From Aurantibacter_A sp965215845 (GTDB lineage: Bacteria > Bacteroidota > Bacteroidia > Flavobacteriales > Flavobacteriaceae), in NCBI GenBank assembly GCA_965215845.1, contig CBDCEL010000003.1:1054001-1118000 (forward strand): a DNA stretch of 64,000 nucleotides, written 5' to 3'. The notes beneath the pieces are model-generated. The model was not told the origin of the DNA, did not search any database, and saw only the letters and a list, made by a program, of their open reading frames with translations. Shown piece by piece: positions 8,752-18,394 of this stretch (its first letter is position 1; each line of letters starts with the position of its first letter). A program made the position numbers and the translations under genes.

Positions 8752-9708
8752 ATGAAAACGATCACCGATGCGCTTCTTTCCATAGTCGTACCCCTGTACA
8801 ATGAGGAAGAAAACGTGGCCCTGCTGACCGACAAAATCCATGAGCATTTAAACGGTTACAATTACCAGATTATTTACGTGGATGATTTTTCGACGGATGA
8901 TACCCGAAAGAAAATAAAGGGTCTTAAAGACCCCAAGGTCAGTTTAATCGAGCTGAAAAAGAATTACGGGCAAAGTCTGGCATTGGCTGCGGGAATCGAC
9001 CATGCGAAGGGTGAGTACATCATTACCATGGATGGGGACCTTCAGAACGATCCGAGCGACATTCCTGAAATGTTGCATTTTGCAGTTAATGAAGGGTATG
9101 ACGTGGTTACCGGAATTCGACAAAAAAGGAAGGATTCCCTGTTAAAAAAAATTCCCTCTAAAATCGCCAACTTCTTGGTACGAAGGGTTACCAATTTAGA
9201 CATAAAGGATAACGGCTGCGCCCTAAAGGTTTTTACGAAAGACATTGCCAAAGAGCTCAATCTATATGGTGAGATGCACCGGTTCATTACGCTACTGGCG
9301 CATCTTGAAGGTGCCCAGATCAAGCAAGTGCCCGTAAAGCACCATGCCCGAAATGCCGGAGTCTCAAAATATGGTCTTGAACGTGTTTTCAAGGTAGTGG
9401 CAGACATGATGCTTTTGTTGTTCATTAGAAAATACTTTCAGCGGCCGATTCATCTTTTCGGTATTTTCGGTGTGTTGCTTATCATCCTTGGGGTATTGAT
9501 AAATATGTATCTTCTGGTGGTCAAGTTCGGTTTTGGCGAGGACATCGGAACAAGGCCCTTGCTTATTTTCGGTATGATGTTCATTCTGGCCGGCATTCAA
9601 TTGTTCACCATCGGTATCGTAATGGAGTTATTGATACGCACTTACTACGAATCGCAAAAGAAACGTCCGTATCGGATTAAAAGCATAACCGTCGGTGGTC
9701 AAGAATAA
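8752..9708 (+). CDS. Family 2 glycosyltransferase with C-terminal membrane helices
   Basis: 318 residues. The GT-A domain starts at LSIVVPLYNEEEN (about 9-21), with the DDFSTDDT and TMDGDLQNDP metal-binding motifs. Two transmembrane helices lie near 234-258 and 270-295. The layout matches polyprenyl-phosphate glycosyltransferases (DPM1, ArnC or GtrB type), which transfer a sugar from a nucleotide donor onto undecaprenyl phosphate. It overlaps the next gene by 14 bases. Together with the UPF0104, GT39 and PAP2 neighbours, it suggests a lipid-linked sugar modification set. Confidence 0.85.
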   Translation: MKTITDALLSIVVPLYNEEENVALLTDKIHEHLNGYNYQIIYVDDFSTDDTRKKIKGLKDPKVSLIELKKNYGQSLALAAGIDHAKGEYIITMDGDLQNDPSDIPEMLHFAVNEGYDVVTGIRQKRKDSLLKKIPSKIANFLVRRVTNLDIKDNGCALKVFTKDIAKELNLYGEMHRFITLLAHLEGAQIKQVPVKHHARNAGVSKYGLERVFKVVADMMLLLFIRKYFQRPIHLFGIFGVLLIILGVLINMYLLVVKFGFGEDIGTRPLLIFGMMFILAGIQLFTIGIVMELLIRTYYESQKKRPYRIKSITVGGQE

Positions 9709-10558
9709 AAAGCTCTCTTCGGCTTTAAAGATCATTATCAGCCTCATTCTGATCTACTTCATTTTTACTAAAATCGATGCCGGTGAAATTGGACTCGTCT
9801 TAAAAAAGACACATTTTGGTTACCTTTTTTTGGCATTGTTATTTTTTGCGTTTTCCAAGATGGTTTCTGCATTTCGTGCCAATCTTTATTTCCATGAAAT
9901 CGGAATTCCCTTGCGACAGCTTTCAAATTTGAAATTGGCCCTTTTGGGAATGTTCTATAACCTCTTTCTGCCGGGAGGGATCGGTGGAGACGCCTATAAG
10001 GGATACTTATTGAACAAAGGGTTTGATGTAAAAACCAAGAAAATTGTTTCGACATTGATACTCGATCGCCTAAGTGGGCTGTTGTTGCTATTCATTTATG
10101 CTTCGATCCTGGCAGTAACGTTGAACAATTCAATACTAAATGGGTACCGATGGCTTTTTATAGTTGGTATAGTTCTGAGTGTTCTCACATTTTGGTTCCT
10201 GAACAAAAAGTACTTTGCCTACGTATTACCCGTTTTTTGGAAGTCTTTTTTCTATTCGGCACTGGTCCAGTTCGCTCAATTAATATGTGTGGTCTTGATT
10301 CTAAAGGCATTGGGAATCAACTCCGACGAATCGGCTTATTTGTTCATTTTTCTAATTTCATCGATTGTAGCCGTATTGCCCTTGACCATAGGTGGAATCG
10401 GAAGTCGTGAGATAACCTTTTTTTATGGAGCTTCATTGTTCGGCCTTCAAGAAGCCACCTCGGTCAGTATAAGTCTGGTCTTCTTTTTGATAACCGCGCT
10501 TGTTTCGTTCTTGGGCATCTATTACCACTTTTCCAAACCCAAATTAGAGACTATTTAA
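9695..10558 (+). CDS. UPF0104/lysylphosphatidylglycerol synthase TM-region family membrane protein
   Basis: 287 residues, mostly hydrophobic with about 7-8 transmembrane helices. Family signatures are FYNLFLPGGIGGDAYKGYLL and PLTIGGIGSREITFFYGA. It lacks the soluble transferase domain of MprF, so it is the flippase-like membrane part only. The 14-base overlap with the GT2 gene shows a shared transcript. Possibly a transporter or flippase for a glycolipid intermediate; this is inference. Confidence 0.8.
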   Translation: MVKNKKLSSALKIIISLILIYFIFTKIDAGEIGLVLKKTHFGYLFLALLFFAFSKMVSAFRANLYFHEIGIPLRQLSNLKLALLGMFYNLFLPGGIGGDAYKGYLLNKGFDVKTKKIVSTLILDRLSGLLLLFIYASILAVTLNNSILNGYRWLFIVGIVLSVLTFWFLNKKYFAYVLPVFWKSFFYSALVQFAQLICVVLILKALGINSDESAYLFIFLISSIVAVLPLTIGGIGSREITFFYGASLFGLQEATSVSISLVFFLITALVSFLGIYYHFSKPKLETI

Positions 10559-10573
10559 GGTAGTTTATACGTA

Positions 10574-12232
10574 CTAGTAAATGTGGATGAGGAACATTTT
10601 ATTCAAAACGCTCCTTCTGGTCGATGGATCTAAGAATTTGGCCTGTAAGCGGGTTATCCTGAATTGGTCTACCTGAAACTGCCGGTCCCAGTCATAGCCC
10701 AAATTGCTAAGTTCTCGCAATTGCGGTTCGTTGGCATAGACCCAAATATTTTTTTTGTTCAAAATTTTGTTGATCGAGATTTGTCTTACAGGTCTTTTAT
10801 TATAGAAATCAAGGGCCCAGGTATGATGTCCCGATAGTTTATAAATATTGTCCACATCAATTTCTTCCTCAGTTACTATTTTGGCCATTGACGACCCCGC
10901 TTGATATTTCAAAAGTTCGGGATAAAAATGGGTGTTGAGCACCGCGTTCAACATCAAGGCCCCGAGTACGGAAGCCGTTATAATCCTATAATAATTGTGC
11001 TCTCGCTTTAAGCTATAAAATATGGCCATGATCGCGAGTGCAATGATCCATATATAATTGAATTTGCTCTCGATCTTGAAGACAAAATAGCAAAGCAGCA
11101 TTGATACGATGAAAATGATACCAAGAATGAAAAATTGAATGCCGAGTATTCCTTTAAGCATATTTTGCTTACCGAACCTGAACAAGCTATAGAGGTACGA
11201 AGCAGTTAAGATGGAAAACAGGGGAATGATCGGGTTCAGATAATGGGGCAATTTGAATTGCGCGAAACTGATGATAAAAAAAATCAAAGTTATTCCACCG
11301 ACGGTCAAGAATTCATACTTCGGCAAGTATTTAAATTTTAATTTCAAAAAAGACTTTATCCGACTGGCGTAGGCCATTACGCCAATGACCGTCCATGGGA
11401 GGAACACCCATAAAAAAGTATGGAAAAAGAAAAAATAATCGCTGCTGTTCTTTCCTATGCCTTCACCACTTAGACGCTCGAAACTTTGTTCCCAAAAAAT
11501 GAAAAAGATACCACTTCTATTGTTCTTACCCCTAATGACTTTTTCAGGATGCAGGTCGAACTGCTGATAATAGGCATATAACATTGGGGAGATGGTCAAG
11601 CCGAATATCGCCAACCCCACCAAAACCTTATAGCTTAGAAAACGTTTCCACTTTCTGGTATAAGCCAAATGACAGAGCAATGGTAGACCAATGATCAACA
11701 AAGCAATCTGGCCCTTGGTAGAAAATGCCACTCCGGCTCCAAACGCTCCCAAAACAATCGCCGTCAACGACTCGGTTTCAATGTATTTTGCCAACTGCCA
11801 AAGCGCAAAAATCGAGAATCCGGTCAAAACCGCATCCGTTCTCACATCGATGTTCGCGAGCACGATCGTCTGTGCCGTCATAAAAATAAGGGCTGCCAAC
11901 TTACCGACATTCGCATTATAGAGCAGCTTGCCAAGGCCATAACAGCTAAACGCACCCAGCAATGAGGCCAGTACACCAGGGATCCGATAGGCCCAATCAT
12001 GAATTCCGAACAATTTGTACGAAAATGCGGCCAGCCAATAGTGCATATGGGGTTTGTCAAGATACTCTGCGGAACCCTTGAATAAATTGATGAAATCGTT
12101 TTCCTGAACCATTCGCATGGCCATCACCGCAAATTGTGCAGAATCATTTTCGAAAAGGGTTACGAACATTCCAGCGGCGTACACCAAAAGAACCAATAAC
12201 AACAAAAACCAATATCTAAGGTTAGATATCAT
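10574..12232 (-). CDS. GT39/ArnT-like glycosyltransferase, multi-pass membrane protein
   Basis: 552 residues from the ATG at 12232; the longer frame to 12280 adds an implausible leader. It has about 10-12 transmembrane helices. After the first helix comes the acidic loop FENDSAQFAVMAMRM, then YLDKPHMHYWLAAFSYKLFG, typical of dolichyl- or undecaprenyl-phosphate-sugar mannosyltransferases (PMT/ArnT). These take a sugar from a polyprenyl carrier on the periplasmic side and add it to lipid A or protein. Its ATG overlaps the stop of the upstream PAP2 gene by 4 bases. Confidence 0.85.
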   Translation of the reverse strand: MISNLRYWFLLLLVLLVYAAGMFVTLFENDSAQFAVMAMRMVQENDFINLFKGSAEYLDKPHMHYWLAAFSYKLFGIHDWAYRIPGVLASLLGAFSCYGLGKLLYNANVGKLAALIFMTAQTIVLANIDVRTDAVLTGFSIFALWQLAKYIETESLTAIVLGAFGAGVAFSTKGQIALLIIGLPLLCHLAYTRKWKRFLSYKVLVGLAIFGLTISPMLYAYYQQFDLHPEKVIRGKNNRSGIFFIFWEQSFERLSGEGIGKNSSDYFFFFHTFLWVFLPWTVIGVMAYASRIKSFLKLKFKYLPKYEFLTVGGITLIFFIISFAQFKLPHYLNPIIPLFSILTASYLYSLFRFGKQNMLKGILGIQFFILGIIFIVSMLLCYFVFKIESKFNYIWIIALAIMAIFYSLKREHNYYRIITASVLGALMLNAVLNTHFYPELLKYQAGSSMAKIVTEEEIDVDNIYKLSGHHTWALDFYNKRPVRQISINKILNKKNIWVYANEPQLRELSNLGYDWDRQFQVDQFRITRLQAKFLDPSTRRSVLNKMFLIHIY

Positions 12233-12804
12233 ATAGGTATTTTGGGAGATACAAATATAACCAACTTTGCAAACAACCACCCGAAAAAACTACCGATAAG
12301 AGCTCCTGAAAGCACATCAAGGGGAAAATGAACACCAATGTAAATCCTACTATAGGAGACGAAAAATGCCCAAACGATCAAGAAAATTCCTATTCCCCGG
12401 TACCTTGACTTCAGAAAAACGGTGAAGAAAATCGCGAGGGCAAAACTGTTGGCCGCATGGGCCGAAAAATAGCCGAACCGACCACGATTTTCACAAGAAT
12501 CGCGAACTTGGCGCATTAACGCGTTTACCTCGGTATCAAAACAAGGGCGCAGTCTTTGAACTCCGTATTTGAACAAATTGGCCATTTGGTCCACACATAA
12601 AATCATCAGGGCCACTCCGACAAGAATGACCAGTGTTTTCTTTAAACCCAACTTCATATAGGTCAACACAAGAAGTGCCAAATAAATGGGTATCGAATTC
12701 CATTTATATGTTATGAACAACCAAAAGACATCCCAAGTACTTCCTCCCAAGTTATTGAGAAAAAGAAAAAGCTCCTTGTCATACTCCAAAAGGGTTTCCA
12801 ACAT
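12229..12804 (-). CDS. PAP2-family phosphatase (undecaprenyl-diphosphatase-like)
   Basis: 191 residues with about 5-6 transmembrane helices. All three PAP2 motifs are present: KYGVQRLRP, FSAHA (for PSGH) and SRIYIGVHFPLD. Such enzymes dephosphorylate undecaprenyl diphosphate or lipid phosphates. It overlaps the GT39 gene by 4 bases. With the convergent GT2 and UPF0104 pair, this fits a lipid-carrier or lipid A modification locus. Confidence 0.85.
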   Translation of the reverse strand: MLETLLEYDKELFLFLNNLGGSTWDVFWLFITYKWNSIPIYLALLVLTYMKLGLKKTLVILVGVALMILCVDQMANLFKYGVQRLRPCFDTEVNALMRQVRDSCENRGRFGYFSAHAANSFALAIFFTVFLKSRYRGIGIFLIVWAFFVSYSRIYIGVHFPLDVLSGALIGSFFGWLFAKLVIFVSPKIPI

Positions 12805-12809
12805 TGGGT

Positions 12810-13037
12810 CTATGCTTGGTATCGTGACACTTCCCTATCATAGAACGCCATAGCCCCTTCTATCAAGGCCTCTATTTCAGACTCTAGATCTTCCTTGTCT
12901 TCAAGGGAAAAATCTTCGAACCATTCAACTTCATCGTTCTCCAAATTGATTATGAACCTGGGATATTCGGTATGCACAATATAAACCCCGTTCGGAAAAT
13001 CGGTATTGTCGCCCAATAAGAATTTAGGAAGCTTCAT
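12810..13037 (-). CDS. Small acidic protein of unknown function
   Basis: About 75 residues from the ATG at 13037 (MKLPKFLLGDN); an upstream ATG at 13043 adds two residues. It is soluble and strongly acidic in its second half (EWFEDFSLEDKEDLESEIEAL), with no signal or membrane segment. Similar short proteins accompany genes in flavobacteria, but I cannot name a family. It overlaps the end of the MATE gene and lies 5 bases before PAP2, so it belongs to the same minus-strand operon. Confidence 0.6.
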   Translation of the reverse strand: MKLPKFLLGDNTDFPNGVYIVHTEYPRFIINLENDEVEWFEDFSLEDKEDLESEIEALIEGAMAFYDREVSRYQA

Positions 13038-14439
13038 TCGCAATCAGTTTTTTGGTCAATATATTAAATCGAATATACAACATAATGGCAGAGGCGGTGA
13101 GTCCGGCCAGTAGCCCGATCCAAATACCTGTACTTTTCAATTCGGTATGCAACCCTAAATAAAAGGAAATAGGGAAGCCGATAAGCCAATACGCTATAAA
13201 GGTAATAGCGGTCGGAATCTTCACATCTTGTAGCCCTCGCAATGCACCTAAAACCACTACTTGTATTCCGTCTGAAATCTGAAATACGGCCGCTACCAAA
13301 AGTAACTGGGCCGTCAATGCAATTACCTCCGTATTATCGATGATTTCGGCCATATTGCTCTCATCGAGATATAATGTCGGAAACCAATGCCTTCCCCACA
13401 GAAATATGATGGCAAAAACAACTTCGAGTAAAAGGGTAAGCAAAAATATTGAAAAGGCAATTCTACGAAGTTCTTTGAAGCTGCCCAATCCCTTTTGATT
13501 TCCGACCCTTATCATAGCCGCTACGCTGAGCCCCATACCGACCATGAAAGTCATGCTAGCCAAATTCAGGGCAATTTGATTAGCTGCCTGTGGATTCTTT
13601 CCTAGCACGCCGCTCAGCCAAATGGCGGCAGTGAAAATTGCCACTTCAAAAAACATCTGCAAAGCGGAAGGAAAACCCAAACTTAAGATTTTTCGAATCA
13701 CCTTCTTTTCAATAGCTCGAAAGTTGAAGGCGGTCACGTAATCTTGAAACTTTAATTTGCTCTTCAATAAAATCCATATGAACAAAACCATTGCGACCCG
13801 TGCGACCAATGTACCTATTGCGGCCCCGACAATGCCCAATTTGGGGAAACCAAAGGCCCCGAAAATCAACAAATAGTTCAATACAATATTTATGATGTTG
13901 GCCAGCAATGTGGCCCACATGGGGTACTTCGTTTGCGAAAGGCCCTCTGAAAACTGTTTGAAAGCCTGAAAAATTATCAGGGGAACCAACGAAAAAGCCA
14001 CCAAGGTCAAATAGGGCATTGCCAAGGTCACGACTTCCTCAGGTTGATCCATATGGTACATCAAGGGTCTAAGGAGCAAAATAATCAGAAAAAGGGATAC
14101 CCCTAGAAGGGTACAGAGCACCAAGCCGTGCTTCAAAGCATTTTTGGCATCCGATTTGCTTCCTGCCCCGTCAGCCTCTGCGACCAAAGGCGTAATGGCG
14201 GTGGAAAAACCGATACCCAATGACATCGCGATAAAAATAAAACTGTTCCCCAAAGAAACCGCCGCCAATTCTGCCGTACCCAATTGGCCTACCATGATGT
14301 TGTCGGCCAACTGAACAAAAGTATGACCGAGCATACCCAGAATGACGGGCCAAGCCAATTTCAGGTTGTAACGGAATTCTTTGGTGTAGTGCTTTAGCAA
14401 GGGAGGTTTCGGGTTTAAGAAAAGTAGATTGATGAACAA
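13024..14439 (-). CDS. MATE-family multidrug/Na+ antiporter
   Basis: 471 residues with about 12 transmembrane helices in two similar halves. The N-terminal motif AWPVILGMLGHTFVQLADN and VGQLGTAELAAVSLG are typical of NorM-type MATE exporters. It extrudes cationic compounds in exchange for Na+ or H+. It appears to start the operon with the small acidic protein, PAP2 and GT39. Confidence 0.9.
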   Translation of the reverse strand: MFINLLFLNPKPPLLKHYTKEFRYNLKLAWPVILGMLGHTFVQLADNIMVGQLGTAELAAVSLGNSFIFIAMSLGIGFSTAITPLVAEADGAGSKSDAKNALKHGLVLCTLLGVSLFLIILLLRPLMYHMDQPEEVVTLAMPYLTLVAFSLVPLIIFQAFKQFSEGLSQTKYPMWATLLANIINIVLNYLLIFGAFGFPKLGIVGAAIGTLVARVAMVLFIWILLKSKLKFQDYVTAFNFRAIEKKVIRKILSLGFPSALQMFFEVAIFTAAIWLSGVLGKNPQAANQIALNLASMTFMVGMGLSVAAMIRVGNQKGLGSFKELRRIAFSIFLLTLLLEVVFAIIFLWGRHWFPTLYLDESNMAEIIDNTEVIALTAQLLLVAAVFQISDGIQVVVLGALRGLQDVKIPTAITFIAYWLIGFPISFYLGLHTELKSTGIWIGLLAGLTASAIMLYIRFNILTKKLIANEAS

Positions 14440-14513
14440 CCTAGCTTTTTTGGCATACTTACGATAAATACTTATTACTTGTTACTTTTTACTTGAAATT
14501 TCAGTCGTCATTC

Positions 14514-15293
14514 CTAACCGCTCCCCAATTTGGATTCCTCCCAATAGATATTCATTTCTTCAAGGCTCATTTCCCTTAATGACCTTCCATTTTCCTTGGC
14601 CCTTTTTTCCAAATACCGAAAACGCTGGGCAAATTTTTTGTTGGTCCGTTCCAGGGCATTTTCGGGATTAATGTTCAAAAAACGTGCATAATTGACCATT
14701 GAAAACAGTACATCCCCAAATTCGGCTTCCATTTTTTCGGTGCTACCGTTATCGACTTCTTCGGTAAACTCTTTCAGCTCTTCCTGCAATTTTTCGAAAA
14801 CCTGTTCGGGTTTTTCCCAGTCGAAACCAACCCCTGAGACTTTATCTTGAATGCGATTGGCTTTCACCAGAGCTGGCAATCCGACGGGGACTCCTTGAAG
14901 AACACTCTTCTTGCCTTCACTTAGTTTGATCTGTTCCCAATTCTGTTTGACCTCTTCTTCATCGGCCACTTCGATATCGCCATAGATATGTGGATGTCGA
15001 TTGATCAATTTTTCACAAATATCATTGGCCACATCGGCAATGTCAAAGTCATTCGTCTCAGAGCCTATTTTCGCGTAAAAGACAATATGCAACAAAAGAT
15101 CACCAAGTTCCTTTTTCACCTCGGTAAGATCATCCTCTAAAATGGCATCTCCCAACTCATAAGTCTCTTCAATGGTCAAATGCCTTAAAGTTTGCATGGT
15201 CTGCTTTTTGTCCCACGGACATTGTTCACGGAGCTCGTCCATAATAGTCAACAAACGGTCGAAGGCCTTCAACTGCTCTCTTCGGGTATTCAT
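14514..15293 (-). CDS. mazG: Nucleoside triphosphate pyrophosphohydrolase MazG
   Basis: 259 residues, the full double-domain length. The N-terminal domain has CPWDKKQTMQTLRHLTIEE and EETYELGDAI..EVKKELGDLLLH with the EExxE/ExxD metal ligands. The second copy has LQEELKEFTEEVDNG..EAEFGDVLFSM. It hydrolyses (d)NTPs to monophosphate and pyrophosphate as house-cleaning. It stands alone between the MATE gene and a divergent DUF3500 gene. Confidence 0.92.
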   Translation of the reverse strand: MNTRREQLKAFDRLLTIMDELREQCPWDKKQTMQTLRHLTIEETYELGDAILEDDLTEVKKELGDLLLHIVFYAKIGSETNDFDIADVANDICEKLINRHPHIYGDIEVADEEEVKQNWEQIKLSEGKKSVLQGVPVGLPALVKANRIQDKVSGVGFDWEKPEQVFEKLQEELKEFTEEVDNGSTEKMEAEFGDVLFSMVNYARFLNINPENALERTNKKFAQRFRYLEKRAKENGRSLREMSLEEMNIYWEESKLGSG

Positions 15294-15387
15294 TCTTTGG
15301 TTTTGCGCAAAAGTACGAATCTCGATAAACAGAGAGTGTCGTTATATTTACTATTTTAGGAGGTCGTTAATTTGAAAATCCTTCGGT

Positions 15388-16413
15388 TTGAAAAATATCT
15401 TGTTTTACGGTCTCTTTCTAACTTGTTTCCTTTTTTTCACTGGATTGTATTCCCAAAATCTAGCTGAAAAGGCGAACACTTTTTTGGAATCGCTTTCGGA
15501 GGACTTAAAATCACAAGCCCAATTTGCTTTGCAAGATGAAGAACGATTCAACATGAATTATGTGCCCATCGATAGGAAAGGGCCTCGATTTCACGATTTT
15601 AATGAATCGCAAAAGACGGCCGCCTTGAACCTGCTTAAATCCTCATTGAGTGAGGAAGGTTTTCGAAAATCGAAGGAAATCATGTCACTTGAGCAAATAC
15701 TAAGGGTCATTGAGAATAATGAAAATGACAAAATGAGGGACGGAAGACATAGAAGGGATCCCTTGAATTATCACTTCTCCATTTTTGGCGACCCCACTTC
15801 CGGCAATCCGTGGGGGTGGCGTTTTGAAGGCCATCATCTGTCATTGAATTTTACTTCGACCGATGGAAAGATACGTTCTGCTACACCGACATTTTTTGGA
15901 ACAAATCCTGGTGTCATTGAAATTACCGGGCATAAGGACAAGGAAGTGCTTAAAAAAGAGACATCATTGAGCTTTCAATTGATTAATTCCCTTTCATCCG
16001 AACAAAAGAAAGAAGCGATCTTCGCCGAGGTGGCACCACCAGAAATAATTACAACCACCCAACGCAAAATCGAAGGTTTTGAACAAAAAGGGATTTTTTA
16101 TAATGAGCTGACATCCGATCAGCAAAAAATGTTAATTGACCTCATCGACCTTTATTTAAATAACTATGAGCATCATTTTTCTTCGGATTACAAGGGCAAA
16201 ATCGAAAAAGCCGGACTGGAAAAGTTATCATTTTCCTGGGCCGGAAGCTTGAAGCCCGGCACGGCAAATTATTTCTGCATTCAAGGTCCGAACCTGCTGA
16301 TCGAATATGATAACACACAGAACAATGCCAACCATGTGCACACCGTGGTCAGGGACCCCACCAATGATTATGGAGAGGACACCTTGAAAAAGCATTATGA
16401 AAAAGACCATTGA
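15388..16413 (+). CDS. DUF3500 family secreted protein
   Basis: 341 residues with a signal peptide (KNILFYGLFLTCFLFFTGLY). DUF3500 marks include PLNYHFSIFGDP, WGWRFEGHHLSLNFT and TPTFFGTNPG. The function of the family is unknown. The only start that includes the signal peptide is a TTG at 15388, since no ATG or GTG lies upstream in frame near it. The aldo/keto reductase gene follows after 15 bases. Confidence 0.8.
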   Translation: MKNILFYGLFLTCFLFFTGLYSQNLAEKANTFLESLSEDLKSQAQFALQDEERFNMNYVPIDRKGPRFHDFNESQKTAALNLLKSSLSEEGFRKSKEIMSLEQILRVIENNENDKMRDGRHRRDPLNYHFSIFGDPTSGNPWGWRFEGHHLSLNFTSTDGKIRSATPTFFGTNPGVIEITGHKDKEVLKKETSLSFQLINSLSSEQKKEAIFAEVAPPEIITTTQRKIEGFEQKGIFYNELTSDQQKMLIDLIDLYLNNYEHHFSSDYKGKIEKAGLEKLSFSWAGSLKPGTANYFCIQGPNLLIEYDNTQNNANHVHTVVRDPTNDYGEDTLKKHYEKDH

Positions 16414-16428
16414 TTTTATTACAGTTTC

Positions 16429-17400
16429 ATGAATTATCGAAGATTCGGAAGAACCAATTGGCAGCTCAGTGAAATTGGTTATGGAATGTGGGGCATGGCC
16501 GGGTGGACGGAGTCTGATGATGCACAGTCTGCAAAGTCGTTGGACTTGGCCGTTGAAAACGGAGTCAACTTCTTTGATACCGCCTGGGGATATGGCGAAG
16601 GTCACAGTGAGGAACTGTTGGGACAATTGATCCAGAGGTATCCTAATGAGAAATTATATGCGGCCAGTAAGATTCCGCCCAAGAATTTTCGATGGCCGGC
16701 AAAATCCGAATATCCCTTTGAAGATTCGTATCCCTCGGCACACATCTTTGAGTATACCGAAAAAACCTTGAAGAATTTAGGTCTTGAACAAATCGACTTG
16801 ATGCAATTTCACACCTGGGACGATTCTTGGAGCGACCGTGATGAATGGAAACGTGCCATCGAAGATTTGAAATCCTCGGGAAAAATAGCAGCTATGGGGA
16901 TCAGTGTGAACCGCTGGGAACCTGAAAACGGAATAAAGGCCCTCAAAACAGGGTTGTTCGACGCCGTACAAGTCATCTATAATATCTTTGATCAAGCACC
17001 CGAGGATGAATTATTTCCGCTCTGTGAGGAAATGGATATAGGCATCATTGCCCGTGTGCCATTTGATGAGGGAACCTTAACGGGAAATATCACCAAAGAA
17101 AGTACCTGGCCCAAAGAGGACTGGAGAAGTACCTATTTCGTTCCCGAAAACCTAAATTCAAGTGTCGAACATGCCGATCGCCTACGACCTTTGGTTCCTG
17201 AGGGAATGACCATGGCCGAAATGGCCTTGCGCTTTATTTTGATGAACAAAAATGTAGGCACGATTATTCCCGGCATGCGAAAAGAGCGGAATGTTCTGGC
17301 CAACACGGCTACAAGTGATGGCGAAGGATTGTCAAAAGAATTATACGCCGCACTCAAAAAGCATCGCTGGGACCGCGTGCCCACCGAATGGTCGCAATAG
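16429..17400 (+). CDS. Aldo/keto reductase
   Basis: 323 residues. An NADPH-dependent carbonyl reductase of the TIM-barrel AKR family. Catalytic features: FFDTAWGYGEGHSEE (Asp and Tyr), SKIPP (Lys) and LMQFHTWDD (His). The C-terminal MALRFILMNKNVGTIIPGM is the cofactor-binding block. It is cytoplasmic, with a 9-base gap to the sugar isomerase-like gene, so the two are probably cotranscribed. Confidence 0.88.
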   Translation: MNYRRFGRTNWQLSEIGYGMWGMAGWTESDDAQSAKSLDLAVENGVNFFDTAWGYGEGHSEELLGQLIQRYPNEKLYAASKIPPKNFRWPAKSEYPFEDSYPSAHIFEYTEKTLKNLGLEQIDLMQFHTWDDSWSDRDEWKRAIEDLKSSGKIAAMGISVNRWEPENGIKALKTGLFDAVQVIYNIFDQAPEDELFPLCEEMDIGIIARVPFDEGTLTGNITKESTWPKEDWRSTYFVPENLNSSVEHADRLRPLVPEGMTMAEMALRFILMNKNVGTIIPGMRKERNVLANTATSDGEGLSKELYAALKKHRWDRVPTEWSQ

Positions 17401-17408
17401 AATATCAT

Positions 17409-18242
17409 ATGAAAACACGCAGGGATTTTTTAAAACAGTCCTGTCTTTTTGCAGCAGGAGCGCTTATACTTCCATCCGGCGGATTCACCTCAATTGGTGA
17501 GCAGAGATTTGGGGTACAGCTCTACTCCTTCCGCGATGAAATGGCCAAGGATGCCCTTGGTACCTTAAAAAAAATCGCATCCTTGGGAATTAAGGAAATC
17601 GAATCGGCCAGAAGCAGGAAAGGGCATTATTACGGACTCTCACCTGAAGAAATGAAAAGGGCCTGTGAAGATTTGGGCATGAGCCTAAAAAGCGGGCATG
17701 TGGCCTTGGATAAAAATTTTCAACAAACCATGGAGGAAGCCGTAAGATCTGGGCAGCCCTATCTTATTTGCTCGTCAATGCCAAGTAAAGGGCAGACCGT
17801 GGATAATTATAAAAAAGTTGCCGAAGCCTTTAACAAAGCTGGGGAGGATTGCAAAAAATTGGGATTGAAATTCGGCTACCACAATCATGAATATGAATTT
17901 GAAACAGACAATGGTCAAGTGCTTTATGACGTGCTTATGGATAACACCGATCCCGATCTAGTACATATGGAACTTGATCTCGGTTGGGTCATCGTTGGTG
18001 GCAAAGATCCATTGGACTATTTTAAAAAATATCCCGGTCGTTTTCCATTATGGCACTTGAAGGACATGGATATGACCAAAAAAGAAAGTACCGAATTCGG
18101 AAAAGGCGGATTGGACATTCCCACCATGATGAAAAATCAAGAAGCATCAGGTGTCAAACATATTTTTATAGAACAGGAAGAATATGCCCATACTCCCTTT
18201 GAAAGCATGAAACATAATATGGAGTTTTTGAAAAATTATTGA
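17409..18242 (+). CDS. Exported sugar phosphate isomerase/epimerase family (xylose isomerase-like TIM barrel)
   Basis: 277 residues from the ATG at 17409. MKTRRDFLKQSCLFAAGAL is a Tat-like signal. The AP endonuclease 2 fold is shown by FGVQLYSFRDEM, KFGYHNHEYEFE, MELDLGWV and HLKDMD, with His, Glu and Asp metal ligands. Members isomerise or epimerise keto-sugars or break down inositol. Partnership with the upstream aldo/keto reductase is suggested by the 9-base spacing. Confidence 0.85.
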   Translation: MKTRRDFLKQSCLFAAGALILPSGGFTSIGEQRFGVQLYSFRDEMAKDALGTLKKIASLGIKEIESARSRKGHYYGLSPEEMKRACEDLGMSLKSGHVALDKNFQQTMEEAVRSGQPYLICSSMPSKGQTVDNYKKVAEAFNKAGEDCKKLGLKFGYHNHEYEFETDNGQVLYDVLMDNTDPDLVHMELDLGWVIVGGKDPLDYFKKYPGRFPLWHLKDMDMTKKESTEFGKGGLDIPTMMKNQEASGVKHIFIEQEEYAHTPFESMKHNMEFLKNY

Positions 18243-18394
18243 TTTGGAAAGACTCCTCCCCTCAGACCAATATTGGGCACGGTCGAATTATAACGGTGTT
18301 GGCGCCCAGGGTTTTTGGGGTGAAGCTAGAGGGGTTAACCCCATAAAATGTAAAATTGGCAGCTGTTTTGAAAGCAATACATAATTCGACGAAA

